A stretch of 15,251 bases of DNA. Origin: an uncultured Bacteroidota bacterium. GTDB lineage: Bacteria; Bacteroidota; Bacteroidia; Bacteroidales; P3. The stretch covers positions 1 to 15,251 of the forward strand of contig URCX01000028.1 of NCBI GenBank assembly GCA_900546465.1. The letters are read 5' to 3'. The translations under genes and the position numbers were made by a program. The notes beneath the pieces were generated by a model. The model made no database searches. It saw only the letters and a list, made by a program, of their open reading frames with translations, and was not told the origin of the DNA. Shown here piece after piece: positions 1 through 7,940 of the stretch (positions are counted from its first letter, which is position 1; each line of letters begins with the position of its first letter).

Positions 1-896
1 CAAGGAAAAACTATAATGGGTTCACATGCAGTACTAAACGAACACATCATCCAGCTACTTTCACCTATTACCGGGCAAATGGTTTTTACTCTGAAATCAT
101 ATCTCATCGAACTGTTAAGTCCATTCAATAAAACAGAAGTTGAAGTTGTTGTTCCGCTGACAACATTCTCCGATTCCCAATCCTCTGAGAAGAGTTTATA
201 CTGATACTCGAAATTACTCTCTTCACTTGTCCATGTAATATTCGCTCCGGTTGTTGTAATGTTTGATGCAGCAAGAGCTGAAACAGGATAGCAAAAGCCT
301 CCGTCAGGAGCAATATGGAAAATCACATTGGGTCTATAATTAAACGCAGAATTTGTAATCGTACCTGCGTTATTTATTGTAACAGGAGTGCCATCATTAT
401 AACTCACTACCGACATAGTATCAGTCGTTGAAGTTTGCCTGAATTTAACTCCACTTGTAGCATACCAAGAGCCGTGTCCATTTGTAACAGCAAGTACAAG
501 ATTGGTGCCATTATACGAAAAAGACGTTGTAAAATGGATTGTTACCCAACCTTGCGAAAGTGTAATAGAACCATCATAAACAAGTGTCAAAGAATCGGCA
601 GGAACAAAACTTCCTTCTGACATTCGGTTACGGTTCGTATTTCCAAGGTAAATCTTGGCATCGTTGATTGTTTTACTTACAGAGTAGTCGTAATAGAAAC
701 TTATTGACTCTATTTGACCCGGTATGATTTCTTCCGCTAAAAACAACATCTGCGAATGCGAATAATCATAGTTGTTGTAAAGCGGAAGCATTTGTGTGGT
801 AGTAGTTCCGTTTCCCACTGTGATTGGCACAGTTTGTGCCTCCATCTGCGTCAGCGATAACGCCATCGCCAACAGCATGAATAATAATTTCTTCAT
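1..896 (-). CDS. Secreted beta-sandwich/fibronectin-III protein, N-terminal part (cut by left edge)
   Basis: The frame is open from an ATG at 896 to the window edge, giving 298 codons with no stop. It starts with a classical signal peptide: MKK, a Leu/Met/Ala-rich core, then a likely cut near residue 21 (MEA/Q). Residues about 22-200 are rich in Thr, Tyr, Asn and Gly and resemble the N-terminal beta-sandwich (cleaved-adhesin-like) modules of large secreted Bacteroidales proteins, with motifs such as a YNNYDYSHSQM stretch, IYLGNTNR and SQGWVTI. Residues about 205-285 look like a fibronectin type III domain: an ITWTS strand, LNGLNSSMRYDFRVKTIC and then a Cys-containing linker. Such proteins are often type IX secretion substrates, but that needs the C-terminal sorting domain, which lies outside the window. 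The start is supported by an AAAGAG stretch directly before the ATG. No function beyond surface or secreted adhesin-like can be assigned. Confidence 0.85.
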   Translation of the reverse strand, partial: MKKLLFMLLAMALSLTQMEAQTVPITVGNGTTTTQMLPLYNNYDYSHSQMLFLAEEIIPGQIESISFYYDYSVSKTINDAKIYLGNTNRNRMSEGSFVPADSLTLVYDGSITLSQGWVTIHFTTSFSYNGTNLVLAVTNGHGSWYATSGVKFRQTSTTDTMSVVSYNDGTPVTINNAGTITNSAFNYRPNVIFHIAPDGGFCYPVSALAASNITTTGANITWTSEESNFEYQYKLFSEDWESENVVSGTTTSTSVLLNGLNSSMRYDFRVKTICPVIGESSWMMCSFSTACEPIIVFP

Positions 897-1063
897 CTCT
901 TTGAATTTTAATTAGTAGTCATTTAATTGTACTTCCAATTTGAATTTACGCAGAAAGCCGGAAATTATTGTATCTCCTACAAATTTCAGACGAAAAATCA
1001 TATTGTCTTTTCTCCATTTTTATCCTTCCAAGAGCTTTTCTCCACAGATTGAGAATTTATATA

Positions 1064-1071
1064 TATCTTTG
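1064..1071 (+). promoter_or_regulatory. Bacteroidota -7 box for the beta-barrel gene
   Basis: TATCTTTG matches the TAnnTTTG consensus exactly. No good -33 TTTG lies 19-21 bp upstream (the sequence there is TTTTCTCC-like), so the promoter is only half supported. Transcription would start near 1078, leaving a leader of about 130 nt before the ATG. Confidence 0.5.
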
Positions 1072-1091
1072 CAATCGCATGGCAGAGACAT

Positions 1092-1127
1092 GGTTTCGCC
1101 AATGTGTGTTGACACAGAGGCGAAACC
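1092..1127 (+). promoter_or_regulatory. Leader hairpin, 9-bp perfect stem
   Basis: GGTTTCGCC at 1092-1100 pairs perfectly with GGCGAAACC at 1119-1127. The 18-nt loop contains TGTGT and ACACA, which may extend the fold. It lies just downstream of the predicted start of transcription. No U-tract follows, so it is not a standard terminator. It may be a cis-regulatory or mRNA-stability structure; no known riboswitch class was recognised. Confidence 0.5.
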
Positions 1128-1175
1128 GATAAGCCTCATGACTCTCCACAATAATGAAAAAACATAGTATTGTTT

Positions 1176-1192
1176 GCCGTAGGGGCTGCGGC
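1176..1192 (+). promoter_or_regulatory. Second leader hairpin just upstream of the start codon
   Basis: GCCGTAG (1176-1182) pairs with CTGCGGC (1186-1192) over 7 positions, one of them a G-U wobble, around a GGG loop. It ends 13 nt before the first candidate ATG, so it could affect ribosome access. Confidence 0.4.
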
Positions 1193-1205
1193 GATATAAA
1201 GATTT

Positions 1206-1973
1206 ATGTATATGAAAAGATTTATTTCTTTCGTGGCACTGTTTGCAGTGTTGGTTATGGGCTCATCGGTGTTTGCCCAGACAAATGGTTTATCTCTGCA
1301 TTTGGGAGGCTCTCTGCCGGTGGGCAGTTTCGGCAAAACAGGAGAGGCTTTTATGGAAAAACATTCCGGCAATGGTGGTGCGGCAAAAGGTCTTAACCTC
1401 GGACTGAAACTTCAATATGGGATACCTGTTCCGATTTTGCCTTCCATAAGGCTTATGCTTACTGCGGATGTGATGTACAACGGTTTGCAATCCGATGTAA
1501 AGGATTTGCTTGAAAAGCCTTCCAAAGTGGCAAGTGATGTTTTTGATGTAAGCGTACCGAAGTACTTCAATATTCCTGTTATGGCAGGTGTGAATATTTC
1601 TCATTCCCTTTTGGGGGTGGTAAAAGTATTCGGCGAGGTAGGCTTAGGCGTTAATTTCAGAATGGTTACCGATATGGAAAGGACTTTTTCCGTTCCTACT
1701 TTGACAGGAGACACGAAAGATATACGGACTTCTGTGAATTTCGATAATGCACGTACTTTTGCATTCCAAGTCGGCTTGGGTGTTTGTCTGTTTAATCGTA
1801 TAAGCGTAGGAGCTCATTATTACAATCTCGGTAAAACGGAACTCAGCGGTTCACTGTCCTCTCCGGAAGAAGCTGGTGCTTTGATTAACTCAATAGTTGA
1901 TGAAACAGGAAAGTTTTCCAATGGTGAAATAGGAACTTCAATGTTTATGTTGAGACTCGGCTTCCACTTCTGA
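1206..1973 (+). CDS. Outer-membrane beta-barrel protein
   Basis: This is a 255-residue protein, or 253 if the second in-frame ATG at 1212 is used; that one gives the more typical MKRF signal-peptide start. The signal peptide runs through a Phe/Val/Ala/Leu core to a VFA/Q cleavage site near residue 24. The mature part has alternating amphipathic strands rich in Gly and aromatics, such as GLNLGLKLQYGIP, VFGEVGLGVNFRM, FAFQVGLGVCLFN and ISVGAHYYNLG. It ends in a strand with terminal Phe (MFMLRLGFHF), as expected for a substrate of the BAM machinery. Length and pattern fit the small 8- to 10-strand outer-membrane beta-barrel families common in Bacteroidota. The transported substrate or structural role cannot be read from sequence. 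The gene stands alone, with its own structured leader upstream and a strong terminator 18 nt after the stop. Confidence 0.85.
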   Translation: MYMKRFISFVALFAVLVMGSSVFAQTNGLSLHLGGSLPVGSFGKTGEAFMEKHSGNGGAAKGLNLGLKLQYGIPVPILPSIRLMLTADVMYNGLQSDVKDLLEKPSKVASDVFDVSVPKYFNIPVMAGVNISHSLLGVVKVFGEVGLGVNFRMVTDMERTFSVPTLTGDTKDIRTSVNFDNARTFAFQVGLGVCLFNRISVGAHYYNLGKTELSGSLSSPEEAGALINSIVDETGKFSNGEIGTSMFMLRLGFHF

Positions 1974-1991
1974 TTTTCTTCAAATGCAAAA

Positions 1992-2030
1992 ACAAAAAAG
2001 GATATGTCTTGAAGGCATATCCTTTTTTGT
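1992..2030. terminator. Bidirectional Rho-independent terminator
   Basis: A perfect 15-bp inverted repeat (1992-2006 with 2016-2030) encloses a 9-nt loop. The arms carry six A on one side and six T on the other, so either strand yields a stem followed by U. It sits between convergent genes: 18 nt after the beta-barrel stop at 1973 and about 180 nt beyond the stop of the minus-strand gene ending at 2214. Confidence 0.9.
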
Positions 2031-2085
2031 TGTCCTGTGGTCGTATTATTGTGCTTTGCAATCTTGTTGCCGTCAGAAGAATATA

Positions 2086-2115
2086 GAAACGGCGATTCGT
2101 TACAATGAAAACGGC
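2086..2115 (+). repeat. Dispersed intergenic repeat, copy 1
   Basis: These 30 bases match 12523-12552 at 25 of 30 positions without gaps, sharing the core CGATTCGTT. Both copies are intergenic. The function is unknown; it may be a small repetitive extragenic element. Confidence 0.45.
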
Positions 2116-2213
2116 ACTTATTTCAATCGCTCGCAAAGGTTTGATTTCCCAATGGCTGAGGAGTGGTGGTGCAAATGCTTTTTCTCGTTTCGTTTTCTTG
2201 TGTTCTTTACTGT

Positions 2214-3560
2214 TTATTCGTTGAGAATTTCTCCTATCGGTTTCCGGAGAATGCTTTGCATGGCTTTCTTTATGACGTATGCTCCTCGCTTGTCCAACTT
2301 ATAGGGTTTCAACCAACCGCCCATTGCTTGGAATGCTCCGGGTTCGCCTTCCTTGGCAGGGAAAAAGTAATCGGACATTTCTTTTTCCTCTATTTTTTTG
2401 CCGATATAAATGGTATCTATCTGGAATGCGTTTATTTCGGTTGTCAATGTTTGCAGTTTGGTTTCTTTGTCTTTTTCTTTTTTGGTCGGAACGGATTTAT
2501 AGACGGCTCTTCCTTTGGCATCGTATGTTTTTGCAAAGAATTTGAGTCTTGCTTCGTTTTGTTGTAATTCTATAGGAACTCTTACCTGTATCGTATTGGT
2601 GAAGTTTTCTTTGTTTTGACAGCTTGCATAGTCGGGTTTATGGTCTGCATTGATTACGATGTAACCTGCGTTGATTATGTATTGTTTTTTATGCGGTACG
2701 AGGTGGTAGTTGTTGGTCAGGTCTTCAAAGGTCATGTATTCCTTGTAGTCTATATTACAGCTGTATTCGATGGTGTCTTTTGTATGTGTGATGTATTCCA
2801 AAGCTCCTTTGGGTATGGTTACCATCGAGCAGGCTGCCGTGAAGATACTGTCGTTTGCGGGATAGTAATAGTTATAGAACTCTCCGAGACAACCCTCAGG
2901 GTCATCTTCTATGAGTAAATGAACCTTACCGCTCAGGTCAATGCCGTTTTGTATTCTTTCATCATCGCTTTTTTTGTAGAGGTTGACCCATTTGAAATCA
3001 AAAGGCATTTTGTATTTTATGAAGTAACTCATTTCTCCGCTGCAAGAATGAGTATATGTTCCGGGGGTTCGCTTGATTATGAACTCCGACTCCTCTCGTG
3101 AAGCGAAGTAATTGAAAATCATTACGGCTCTGTCTCTTGCCAAGGAGGCATTCATTTCGTTTAATGGTTCGGCATCGTCATACGCTTCGATGGTCATTTT
3201 GTAGAACTTATTGTTCTTTTTATCGAAAGCGATGGAATAAATACTGTCCAAAATGTTTAATCCTGTTTCTGTGTAGTAAGCCGATGAGGGTTCAAAGCAG
3301 ATGTATGCTTCTATTCTGTCAGGGTAAGGGTCAACGGGAGTTTGCGGTTTTTTGGTCGTACCTCGTTTCTTCTTCTCCGGTTGCGGAAGTATCATGAAAT
3401 CACAACCATCGTTAGGAACATCGATAGTCTGTCCGTTAATTTCTTTTTCTCCGTTTGTTTGCGGATTTCTTCTATTTGCGGTTTGAGCCGACAGCCCTAT
3501 GGTGCATATTACGGCAAGGGTAAATATAATATTTCTCATCATGTTGCTGTTGTTATTCAT
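2214..3560 (-). CDS. Exported protein with OmpA-like motif and long C-terminal region
   Basis: This is a 448-residue protein with an N-terminal signal peptide; the hydrophobic core is residues 9-22, with a likely cut at LSA/Q near 25. A Lys/Pro-rich linker follows at about 60-80. Residues about 84-168 resemble an OmpA-type peptidoglycan-binding domain: a TGLNILDSIYSIA helix, then IEAYDDAEPLNEMNASLARDRA. There D129, N137, L140 and R144 fall where the family has its Asp, Asn, Leu-Ser and Arg-Ala positions. The remaining roughly 280 residues match nothing I recognise and contain several Cys. An OmpA-like unit near the N-terminus is unusual, since it is normally C-terminal. The start overlaps the end of the MoxR gene by 8 nt, implying translational coupling; ATGs at codons 7 and 8 are less likely. 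Periplasmic or outer-membrane location is inferred. It is the last gene of the guaB operon. Confidence 0.75.
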   Translation of the reverse strand: MNNNSNMMRNIIFTLAVICTIGLSAQTANRRNPQTNGEKEINGQTIDVPNDGCDFMILPQPEKKKRGTTKKPQTPVDPYPDRIEAYICFEPSSAYYTETGLNILDSIYSIAFDKKNNKFYKMTIEAYDDAEPLNEMNASLARDRAVMIFNYFASREESEFIIKRTPGTYTHSCSGEMSYFIKYKMPFDFKWVNLYKKSDDERIQNGIDLSGKVHLLIEDDPEGCLGEFYNYYYPANDSIFTAACSMVTIPKGALEYITHTKDTIEYSCNIDYKEYMTFEDLTNNYHLVPHKKQYIINAGYIVINADHKPDYASCQNKENFTNTIQVRVPIELQQNEARLKFFAKTYDAKGRAVYKSVPTKKEKDKETKLQTLTTEINAFQIDTIYIGKKIEEKEMSDYFFPAKEGEPGAFQAMGGWLKPYKLDKRGAYVIKKAMQSILRKPIGEILNE

Positions 3561-4512
3561 TTATCAGGTCTTTGATTATGCTTTCTGTTGTAAATCCTTC
3601 TGCTTGGGCGGAATAATTCAGAACTATTCTATGCCTTAGAACCGGTACTGCCACGGCATTCACGTCTTCAATGTCGGGAGAATATTTGCCCGTCAAAGCG
3701 GCATGACATTTTGCTCCCATTATAAGGTATTGCGAAGCTCTCGGACCGGCTCCCCATGAAAGATATTTTTTTGCTTTTTCGTTATTCGGTAAACTTAGTC
3801 TGGTTTTGCCGACAAGTTTTACCACATACTCATAGACATTGTCGCTGACGGGTATGTCTCTCACAAGAGATTGTATGCTGAGAATGTCTTCCATGCTGAG
3901 TATTTGCCTTACTTCTGCCGTCTTACCGGTTGTGGTACGCTTCAATATGTCAACCTCTTCTTCAAATGACGGATAATCCAACCAAAGCATAAACATGAAT
4001 CTATCCAACTGTGCTTCCGGTAAGGGATATGTTCCTTCTTGTTCTATGGGGTTTTGAGTTGCCAATACAAAGAAGGGTTCCGGTAATTTATGATTTACTC
4101 CGTTTATGGTAACGCTGTGTTCCTGCATTGCTTCCAATAAGGCTGCCTGCGTTTTAGGGGGAGTTCTGTTTATCTCGTCCGCCAATACTATATTGGAGAA
4201 CACAGGTCCTTCGACAAATTCAAATGCTCTGTCTTTATTCAGGATTTCGCTGCCTGAAATATCGGAAGGCATAAGGTCGGGTGTGAATTGAATACGATTG
4301 AAACTCAATCCCAATGTTTTGGCAATGGTATTTACCAAGAGCGTTTTGGCTAAGCCGGGAACGCCGACCAAAAGGCAGTGTCCGGAAGAAAACATGGCAA
4401 TCAATACTTGATTGATAATGGTTTCCTGCCCTACGACTACTTTGGCTATTTCCTTTTTCAGCTCATTGCATTTAGCAATTAAAGAGTCCAACAATTCGAC
4501 TTCCGAAGACAT
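3553..4512 (-). CDS. MoxR-family AAA+ ATPase
   Basis: This 319-residue cytoplasmic ATPase of the MoxR (AAA_3) family is a normal full length. Visible motifs are Walker A GVPGLAKT (50-57), Walker B IVLADEINR (108-116), the family signature PPKTQAALLEAMQE (118-131), the ATQNP sensor-1 stretch (151-155) and LPEAQLDRF (164-172). MoxR proteins act as chaperone-like ATPases that mature or activate protein complexes, usually with von Willebrand A or DUF58 partners encoded next to them. No such partner is present here. The gene lies between a SurA-like foldase (6 nt upstream) and the OmpA-like protein (8-nt overlap downstream). An envelope-related client is therefore a reasonable inference, but it is untested. 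Confidence 0.95.
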   Translation of the reverse strand: MSSEVELLDSLIAKCNELKKEIAKVVVGQETIINQVLIAMFSSGHCLLVGVPGLAKTLLVNTIAKTLGLSFNRIQFTPDLMPSDISGSEILNKDRAFEFVEGPVFSNIVLADEINRTPPKTQAALLEAMQEHSVTINGVNHKLPEPFFVLATQNPIEQEGTYPLPEAQLDRFMFMLWLDYPSFEEEVDILKRTTTGKTAEVRQILSMEDILSIQSLVRDIPVSDNVYEYVVKLVGKTRLSLPNNEKAKKYLSWGAGPRASQYLIMGAKCHAALTGKYSPDIEDVNAVAVPVLRHRIVLNYSAQAEGFTTESIIKDLINE

Positions 4513-4518
4513 ATCAGT

Positions 4519-5913
4519 TTACTTTTTCAACCAGTTCAACTTAAATTCACAGGATTGATAGTCCGGTATTATTCTTATGTACGTTTTGGCTATCCTTTTC
4601 TCTGCCCATTCCTTGATTATATCCAATTTGCGAGAGCTTAGGGCAGACTCTTGTATTTTCCCGTAATCCTCCGTAAGGCTTACTTTGTGAGCAGGGATTT
4701 TTTTGTTGACTTTTATCAGTCGATAAGCGTTTGCCGATTCTGCTTTGAATAAGACAGGTTTTGTTATCTCGCCTTCGTTCATTGCATTGAAGTCAACTTT
4801 GTCAATATTGCTCATTGTCTCGTTTATTGCGTCCTTTGTGAACGAAGCTCCTGCGGTATATGGGTTTATTATCAAGCCTTGATTGATTTTAGATTCGTCA
4901 TCGGAATATTTGACGATGGCATCTTCAAATGTAATCGTTCCTTTTTCAATCTCGCTTTTTATACTGTCCAATTCTTTTTTTGCTTCAAGAAGTTGTGCGT
5001 CCGAAACTTTGGGTTGCAATAGGATATGTCTGCAATTAACTTGGTTTCCTCGTCTTTCTATCATTTGTATGATATGAAAGCCATACTGAGTTTCTATCAC
5101 AGGAGATATTTCCCCGTCTTGTAAAGCAAATGCCGCGTTCTCAAATTCGCTGACCATATCTCCTCTTGAAAAGAAGCCGAGTTCGCCTCCTTTCTTGGCA
5201 GAGCCGGGGTCTTCCGAATAAAGGGTGGCAAGGGTGGAAAATTTACTTCCTTTCAATATTCTGTCTCTGTAAGATTCAAGTCGTGCTTTCACGGCGGCTT
5301 TTTCTTCGTCGGAAACTTTGGGTAATTTCACTATTTGTGAGAAAACATATTCGTCTTCTGTCATAGGCAGGCTGTCTTGCGGGATTGACTTATAGAAGTC
5401 GGCAACTTCTTGCGGTGTAATGGAAATGTCGCCTGTCAACTTGTTCTCTATTTGAGCTATCATTATGTTTTCTCTAATCATATCATTGTAGAATGAGCGT
5501 ATTTCGCTTATGGACTTCTTCATCTGTCTTTCCAAATTTTCTTCGGAACCGTACATTCTGACCATATATTTGATTCTGTTGTCCATTTCCCTGTTAACTT
5601 CTTCATCGCTTACGTTGATGGAGTCCACTTCTGCCTGATGAAGCATGAGTTTATTTATAAGCATTCCCTCCAACAAATCACATCGAACCGTAAACGCATT
5701 CTCTATAATGCCATTGTTTGCTTTCTGTTGCAGAAGTGCCGTTTCCAATTCCGATTCCTTAATCATATTTTGTCCGACAACGGCAATAACTCTATCTATT
5801 ACCTGAGGACTTTCCTGCAAACTGCTTTGTGCATTAAGATTTTTGCACAAGCAAAAAGCAAGGATTATAATCGGTGCAATGGGTGCGAATTTCGGCATTT
5901 TCATATCAATCAT
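4519..5913 (-). CDS. surA: SurA-like periplasmic peptidyl-prolyl isomerase/chaperone
   Basis: This is a 464-residue protein. The signal peptide reaches a LNA/Q cleavage site near residue 28. A SurA N-terminal chaperone-type helical region covers about 36-180. A parvulin (rotamase) domain spans about 188-286, with DPGSAKKGGELGFFSRGDM and YGFHIIQM. A second, weaker parvulin-like segment begins at NCRHILLQ (293-300). The overall order fits SurA, which escorts unfolded outer-membrane proteins across the periplasm to BAM. The ATG at 5913 overlaps the TGA of the preceding PPIase gene in an ATGA arrangement, which supports this start; in-frame ATGs at codons 4 and 6 are alternatives. The MoxR gene follows after 6 nt. 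Confidence 0.9.
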   Translation of the reverse strand: MIDMKMPKFAPIAPIIILAFCLCKNLNAQSSLQESPQVIDRVIAVVGQNMIKESELETALLQQKANNGIIENAFTVRCDLLEGMLINKLMLHQAEVDSINVSDEEVNREMDNRIKYMVRMYGSEENLERQMKKSISEIRSFYNDMIRENIMIAQIENKLTGDISITPQEVADFYKSIPQDSLPMTEDEYVFSQIVKLPKVSDEEKAAVKARLESYRDRILKGSKFSTLATLYSEDPGSAKKGGELGFFSRGDMVSEFENAAFALQDGEISPVIETQYGFHIIQMIERRGNQVNCRHILLQPKVSDAQLLEAKKELDSIKSEIEKGTITFEDAIVKYSDDESKINQGLIINPYTAGASFTKDAINETMSNIDKVDFNAMNEGEITKPVLFKAESANAYRLIKVNKKIPAHKVSLTEDYGKIQESALSSRKLDIIKEWAEKRIAKTYIRIIPDYQSCEFKLNWLKK

Positions 5914-7931
5914 CTTATGCTTCTATAAACCTCTTGATTTATCTTGTAAGTATATTTGTTTCGTAAATCGTCTATCCATTCCTTTTCGAGCAGGCTTTGA
6001 TAATCGGAAGTCGCCATTCCTTTACACTCTTCCAAGGTCTTTACTTCCGAAGAGACGAAACCGTGAAATACAAGTGCAATACTTCTTTTTGAAGCACTGA
6101 TTGTATCTCTTATTACGCTGTTCTCTTTGAGCTCGGAATTATCCCAAACCAATTTATCGACAATCTTGTTATCTCCTTTCTCGAATTTGAACCATTTATG
6201 CGTAATACGCTTGTCTGCATCATTCTTTATCTTGAATGCTTTGGCTACTTTGTTGAACGTTTCTTCATCTCCCCAAGATTTTTTGACCGATTTATTCAAA
6301 ACCTTTTCAAGAGTCTTGAGGTCTTTTTGTTCTGTATCGACAGACCACAAAGTAACCGATGCTCGCTTACCCCATTTGTATTTTTCTTTATTTGCTTCGT
6401 AGAAAGCTTTCAAGCCGATGGTATCTGTAATGGACTTATTCCAAATTATCTTATCTGTAATCGCAAAAATAAGTATGCCGTCTCTGAACTCGTCAATCGT
6501 TGCTTTCAAATCAGGATACTTGTCCTCCAATTTGCTATCCGCATAACTGATAACCTGTTCCAATACAATATCTTTGTACACACGTTCCACAAATTCCGGA
6601 ATATATTCAGGCGTTTGTTTCCTTTGATAAGTTTCTATTGCCTTTGCGAAATCGATAACGGTATAGGAATAATCCCCTATCCTGAATAACTCTTCCTTGT
6701 CGTCAAAGTCGGAAGGCACTTTCCACTTTCCCTCGAATACGGAATCGGTAACTATCTTTACTATTCCCTCCAAACGAGCTTTGTTTTCTTTGAAGCCATA
6801 TTCCTGTTTGGATTTCTCAACGAAAGACTCGACAGTCTTATAGCTTCTTTCATCTTTTGAAATCCGTTCTTCGATAAAATGTTCCTGCTGTTCAAAACTT
6901 GGCAAAGGTCGATACGCCAAAGGCTTTACTATATGCCAACCGAGTTTTGATTTGAAAGGCTTTGAAAGCTGCTGAGGTTGCAAGTTCTTTAATTGCTCCA
7001 CATACTCGACAGGCAGAGTGCTTACCCTTTGATTGGAAAGTATTCCGCCGGAAACCGATGAATATTTATCTTCCGAATATGCTTTTGCAATACTGTCAAA
7101 ACTTATTCCGCTGTTCAAATCCTGCCATGCTTTATTTATCAGAGCCTCGGCTTCCTCTTCCGAGTGCTTATCAAGCCCAATCCAAATGTGAGCAATGTCC
7201 ATGGTACTGCAAAATGCCGGAATACGCTCATGCAACTTTATTATATGATACCCGAAACGTGTTCTTATAGGCATGGAAACATCTCCTGTTTTCATGGAAT
7301 AGCAAGCTGTTTCAAAAGGATAAATCATGCTCATGGAAGTAAAGTATCCCAATGAACCTTTATTGCCTTTTATTACCGTATGTGTGTTATCGTCAAGCCT
7401 GTCTCTTGCCGATGGGTCATCGGATAATTCTTCTGCCAATTTCCCGAAGTCCTCTCCTGCCAATGCACGCTTTCTTATCTTCAATGCTTCGTTATAGGCT
7501 GCCAACGTATCTTCCGGTGTGGCGTTCGCAGGTATGTTCACAAGTATGTGAGAGGCGTAAACTATTTCTTTTGCCCTGTCGTAAGCCTCTCTTACAAGTT
7601 GTTGGTTCACCGAAGCGTCATTAAGATAAGGGGCAACCAACTGTTCCCTGTAATGCTTTACTTCGTCCAAATAAGATTTTGCCGTATCCAATCCCAGTTC
7701 ACGAGCTTGAGCAAGTTTCATTTTGTAATTGATGAACAATTCCAAGTAATCGTCCAATTCGCTTTGGGGGATGATGCTATCTTTTGAAAGAGAATTTTTC
7801 TTGAACATACGAACAAACTCTCCTTTCGACACTTTCTCTCCTGCAACTTCCAATACAATATCATTATCGGTTTGAGAGAACACAGCCGATTGCAAAAGTA
7901 CGGCTGCAAGGCACAGTAACAAGCGTTTCAT
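5910..7931 (-). CDS. Large parvulin-type peptidyl-prolyl isomerase (PpiD/SurA-like)
   Basis: This is a 673-residue exported foldase. The signal peptide MKRLLLCLAAVLLQSAVFS ends near residue 19. An N-terminal helical chaperone-like region with EVAGEKVSKGEF follows. Parvulin domain 1 spans about 124-236, with ASHILVN, LSDDPSA, KGSLGYF and FGYHIIKLHE. Parvulin domain 2 spans about 244-340, with IAHIWI, YSEDKYSSVSGGIL and LGWHIVKPL. Residues 345-673 form a long Lys/Glu-rich, mostly helical tail without recognised motifs. E. coli PpiD is anchored by an N-terminal membrane helix, whereas here the segment looks cleavable, so a soluble periplasmic or outer-membrane-associated form is likely. It begins 9 nt after guaB and overlaps the SurA-like gene by 4 nt, so the two foldases are made together. 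Confidence 0.9.
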   Translation of the reverse strand: MKRLLLCLAAVLLQSAVFSQTDNDIVLEVAGEKVSKGEFVRMFKKNSLSKDSIIPQSELDDYLELFINYKMKLAQARELGLDTAKSYLDEVKHYREQLVAPYLNDASVNQQLVREAYDRAKEIVYASHILVNIPANATPEDTLAAYNEALKIRKRALAGEDFGKLAEELSDDPSARDRLDDNTHTVIKGNKGSLGYFTSMSMIYPFETACYSMKTGDVSMPIRTRFGYHIIKLHERIPAFCSTMDIAHIWIGLDKHSEEEAEALINKAWQDLNSGISFDSIAKAYSEDKYSSVSGGILSNQRVSTLPVEYVEQLKNLQPQQLSKPFKSKLGWHIVKPLAYRPLPSFEQQEHFIEERISKDERSYKTVESFVEKSKQEYGFKENKARLEGIVKIVTDSVFEGKWKVPSDFDDKEELFRIGDYSYTVIDFAKAIETYQRKQTPEYIPEFVERVYKDIVLEQVISYADSKLEDKYPDLKATIDEFRDGILIFAITDKIIWNKSITDTIGLKAFYEANKEKYKWGKRASVTLWSVDTEQKDLKTLEKVLNKSVKKSWGDEETFNKVAKAFKIKNDADKRITHKWFKFEKGDNKIVDKLVWDNSELKENSVIRDTISASKRSIALVFHGFVSSEVKTLEECKGMATSDYQSLLEKEWIDDLRNKYTYKINQEVYRSIR

Positions 7932-7940
7932 GGTATGATA

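Larger units (their letters stand above)
897..1205. other. Divergent intergenic region (309 bp)
   Basis: This separates the minus-strand secreted protein from the plus-strand beta-barrel gene. The right half holds a -7-like box at 1064-1071 and two hairpins (1092-1127 and 1176-1192), listed separately. In the left half I see AT-rich sequence but no TAnnTTTG box facing the leftward gene, so its promoter is not located. Short open frames crossing this region have no coding character. Confidence 0.6.

Noticed and set aside
940..1167. Open frame of 75 codons in the intergenic region
   Set aside because: It has no coding character, crosses the -7 box and the first leader hairpin, and has no recognisable protein family.
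1154..1396. Alternative plus-strand frame overlapping the beta-barrel gene
   Set aside because: It is out of frame with the real gene, lacks a signal peptide or domain, and its residues look like an off-frame reading of the barrel gene.
2069..2093. Hairpin GCCGT/ACGGC in the convergent gap
   Set aside because: The stem is only 5 bp with a 15-base loop and no U-tract, so it is expected by chance; the terminator at 1992-2030 explains the gap.
2163..2567. Plus-strand frame with many Phe/Cys residues opposite the OmpA-like gene
   Set aside because: It is the antisense shadow of a well-supported minus-strand protein; the Phe/Cys richness comes from A-rich codons on the other strand.
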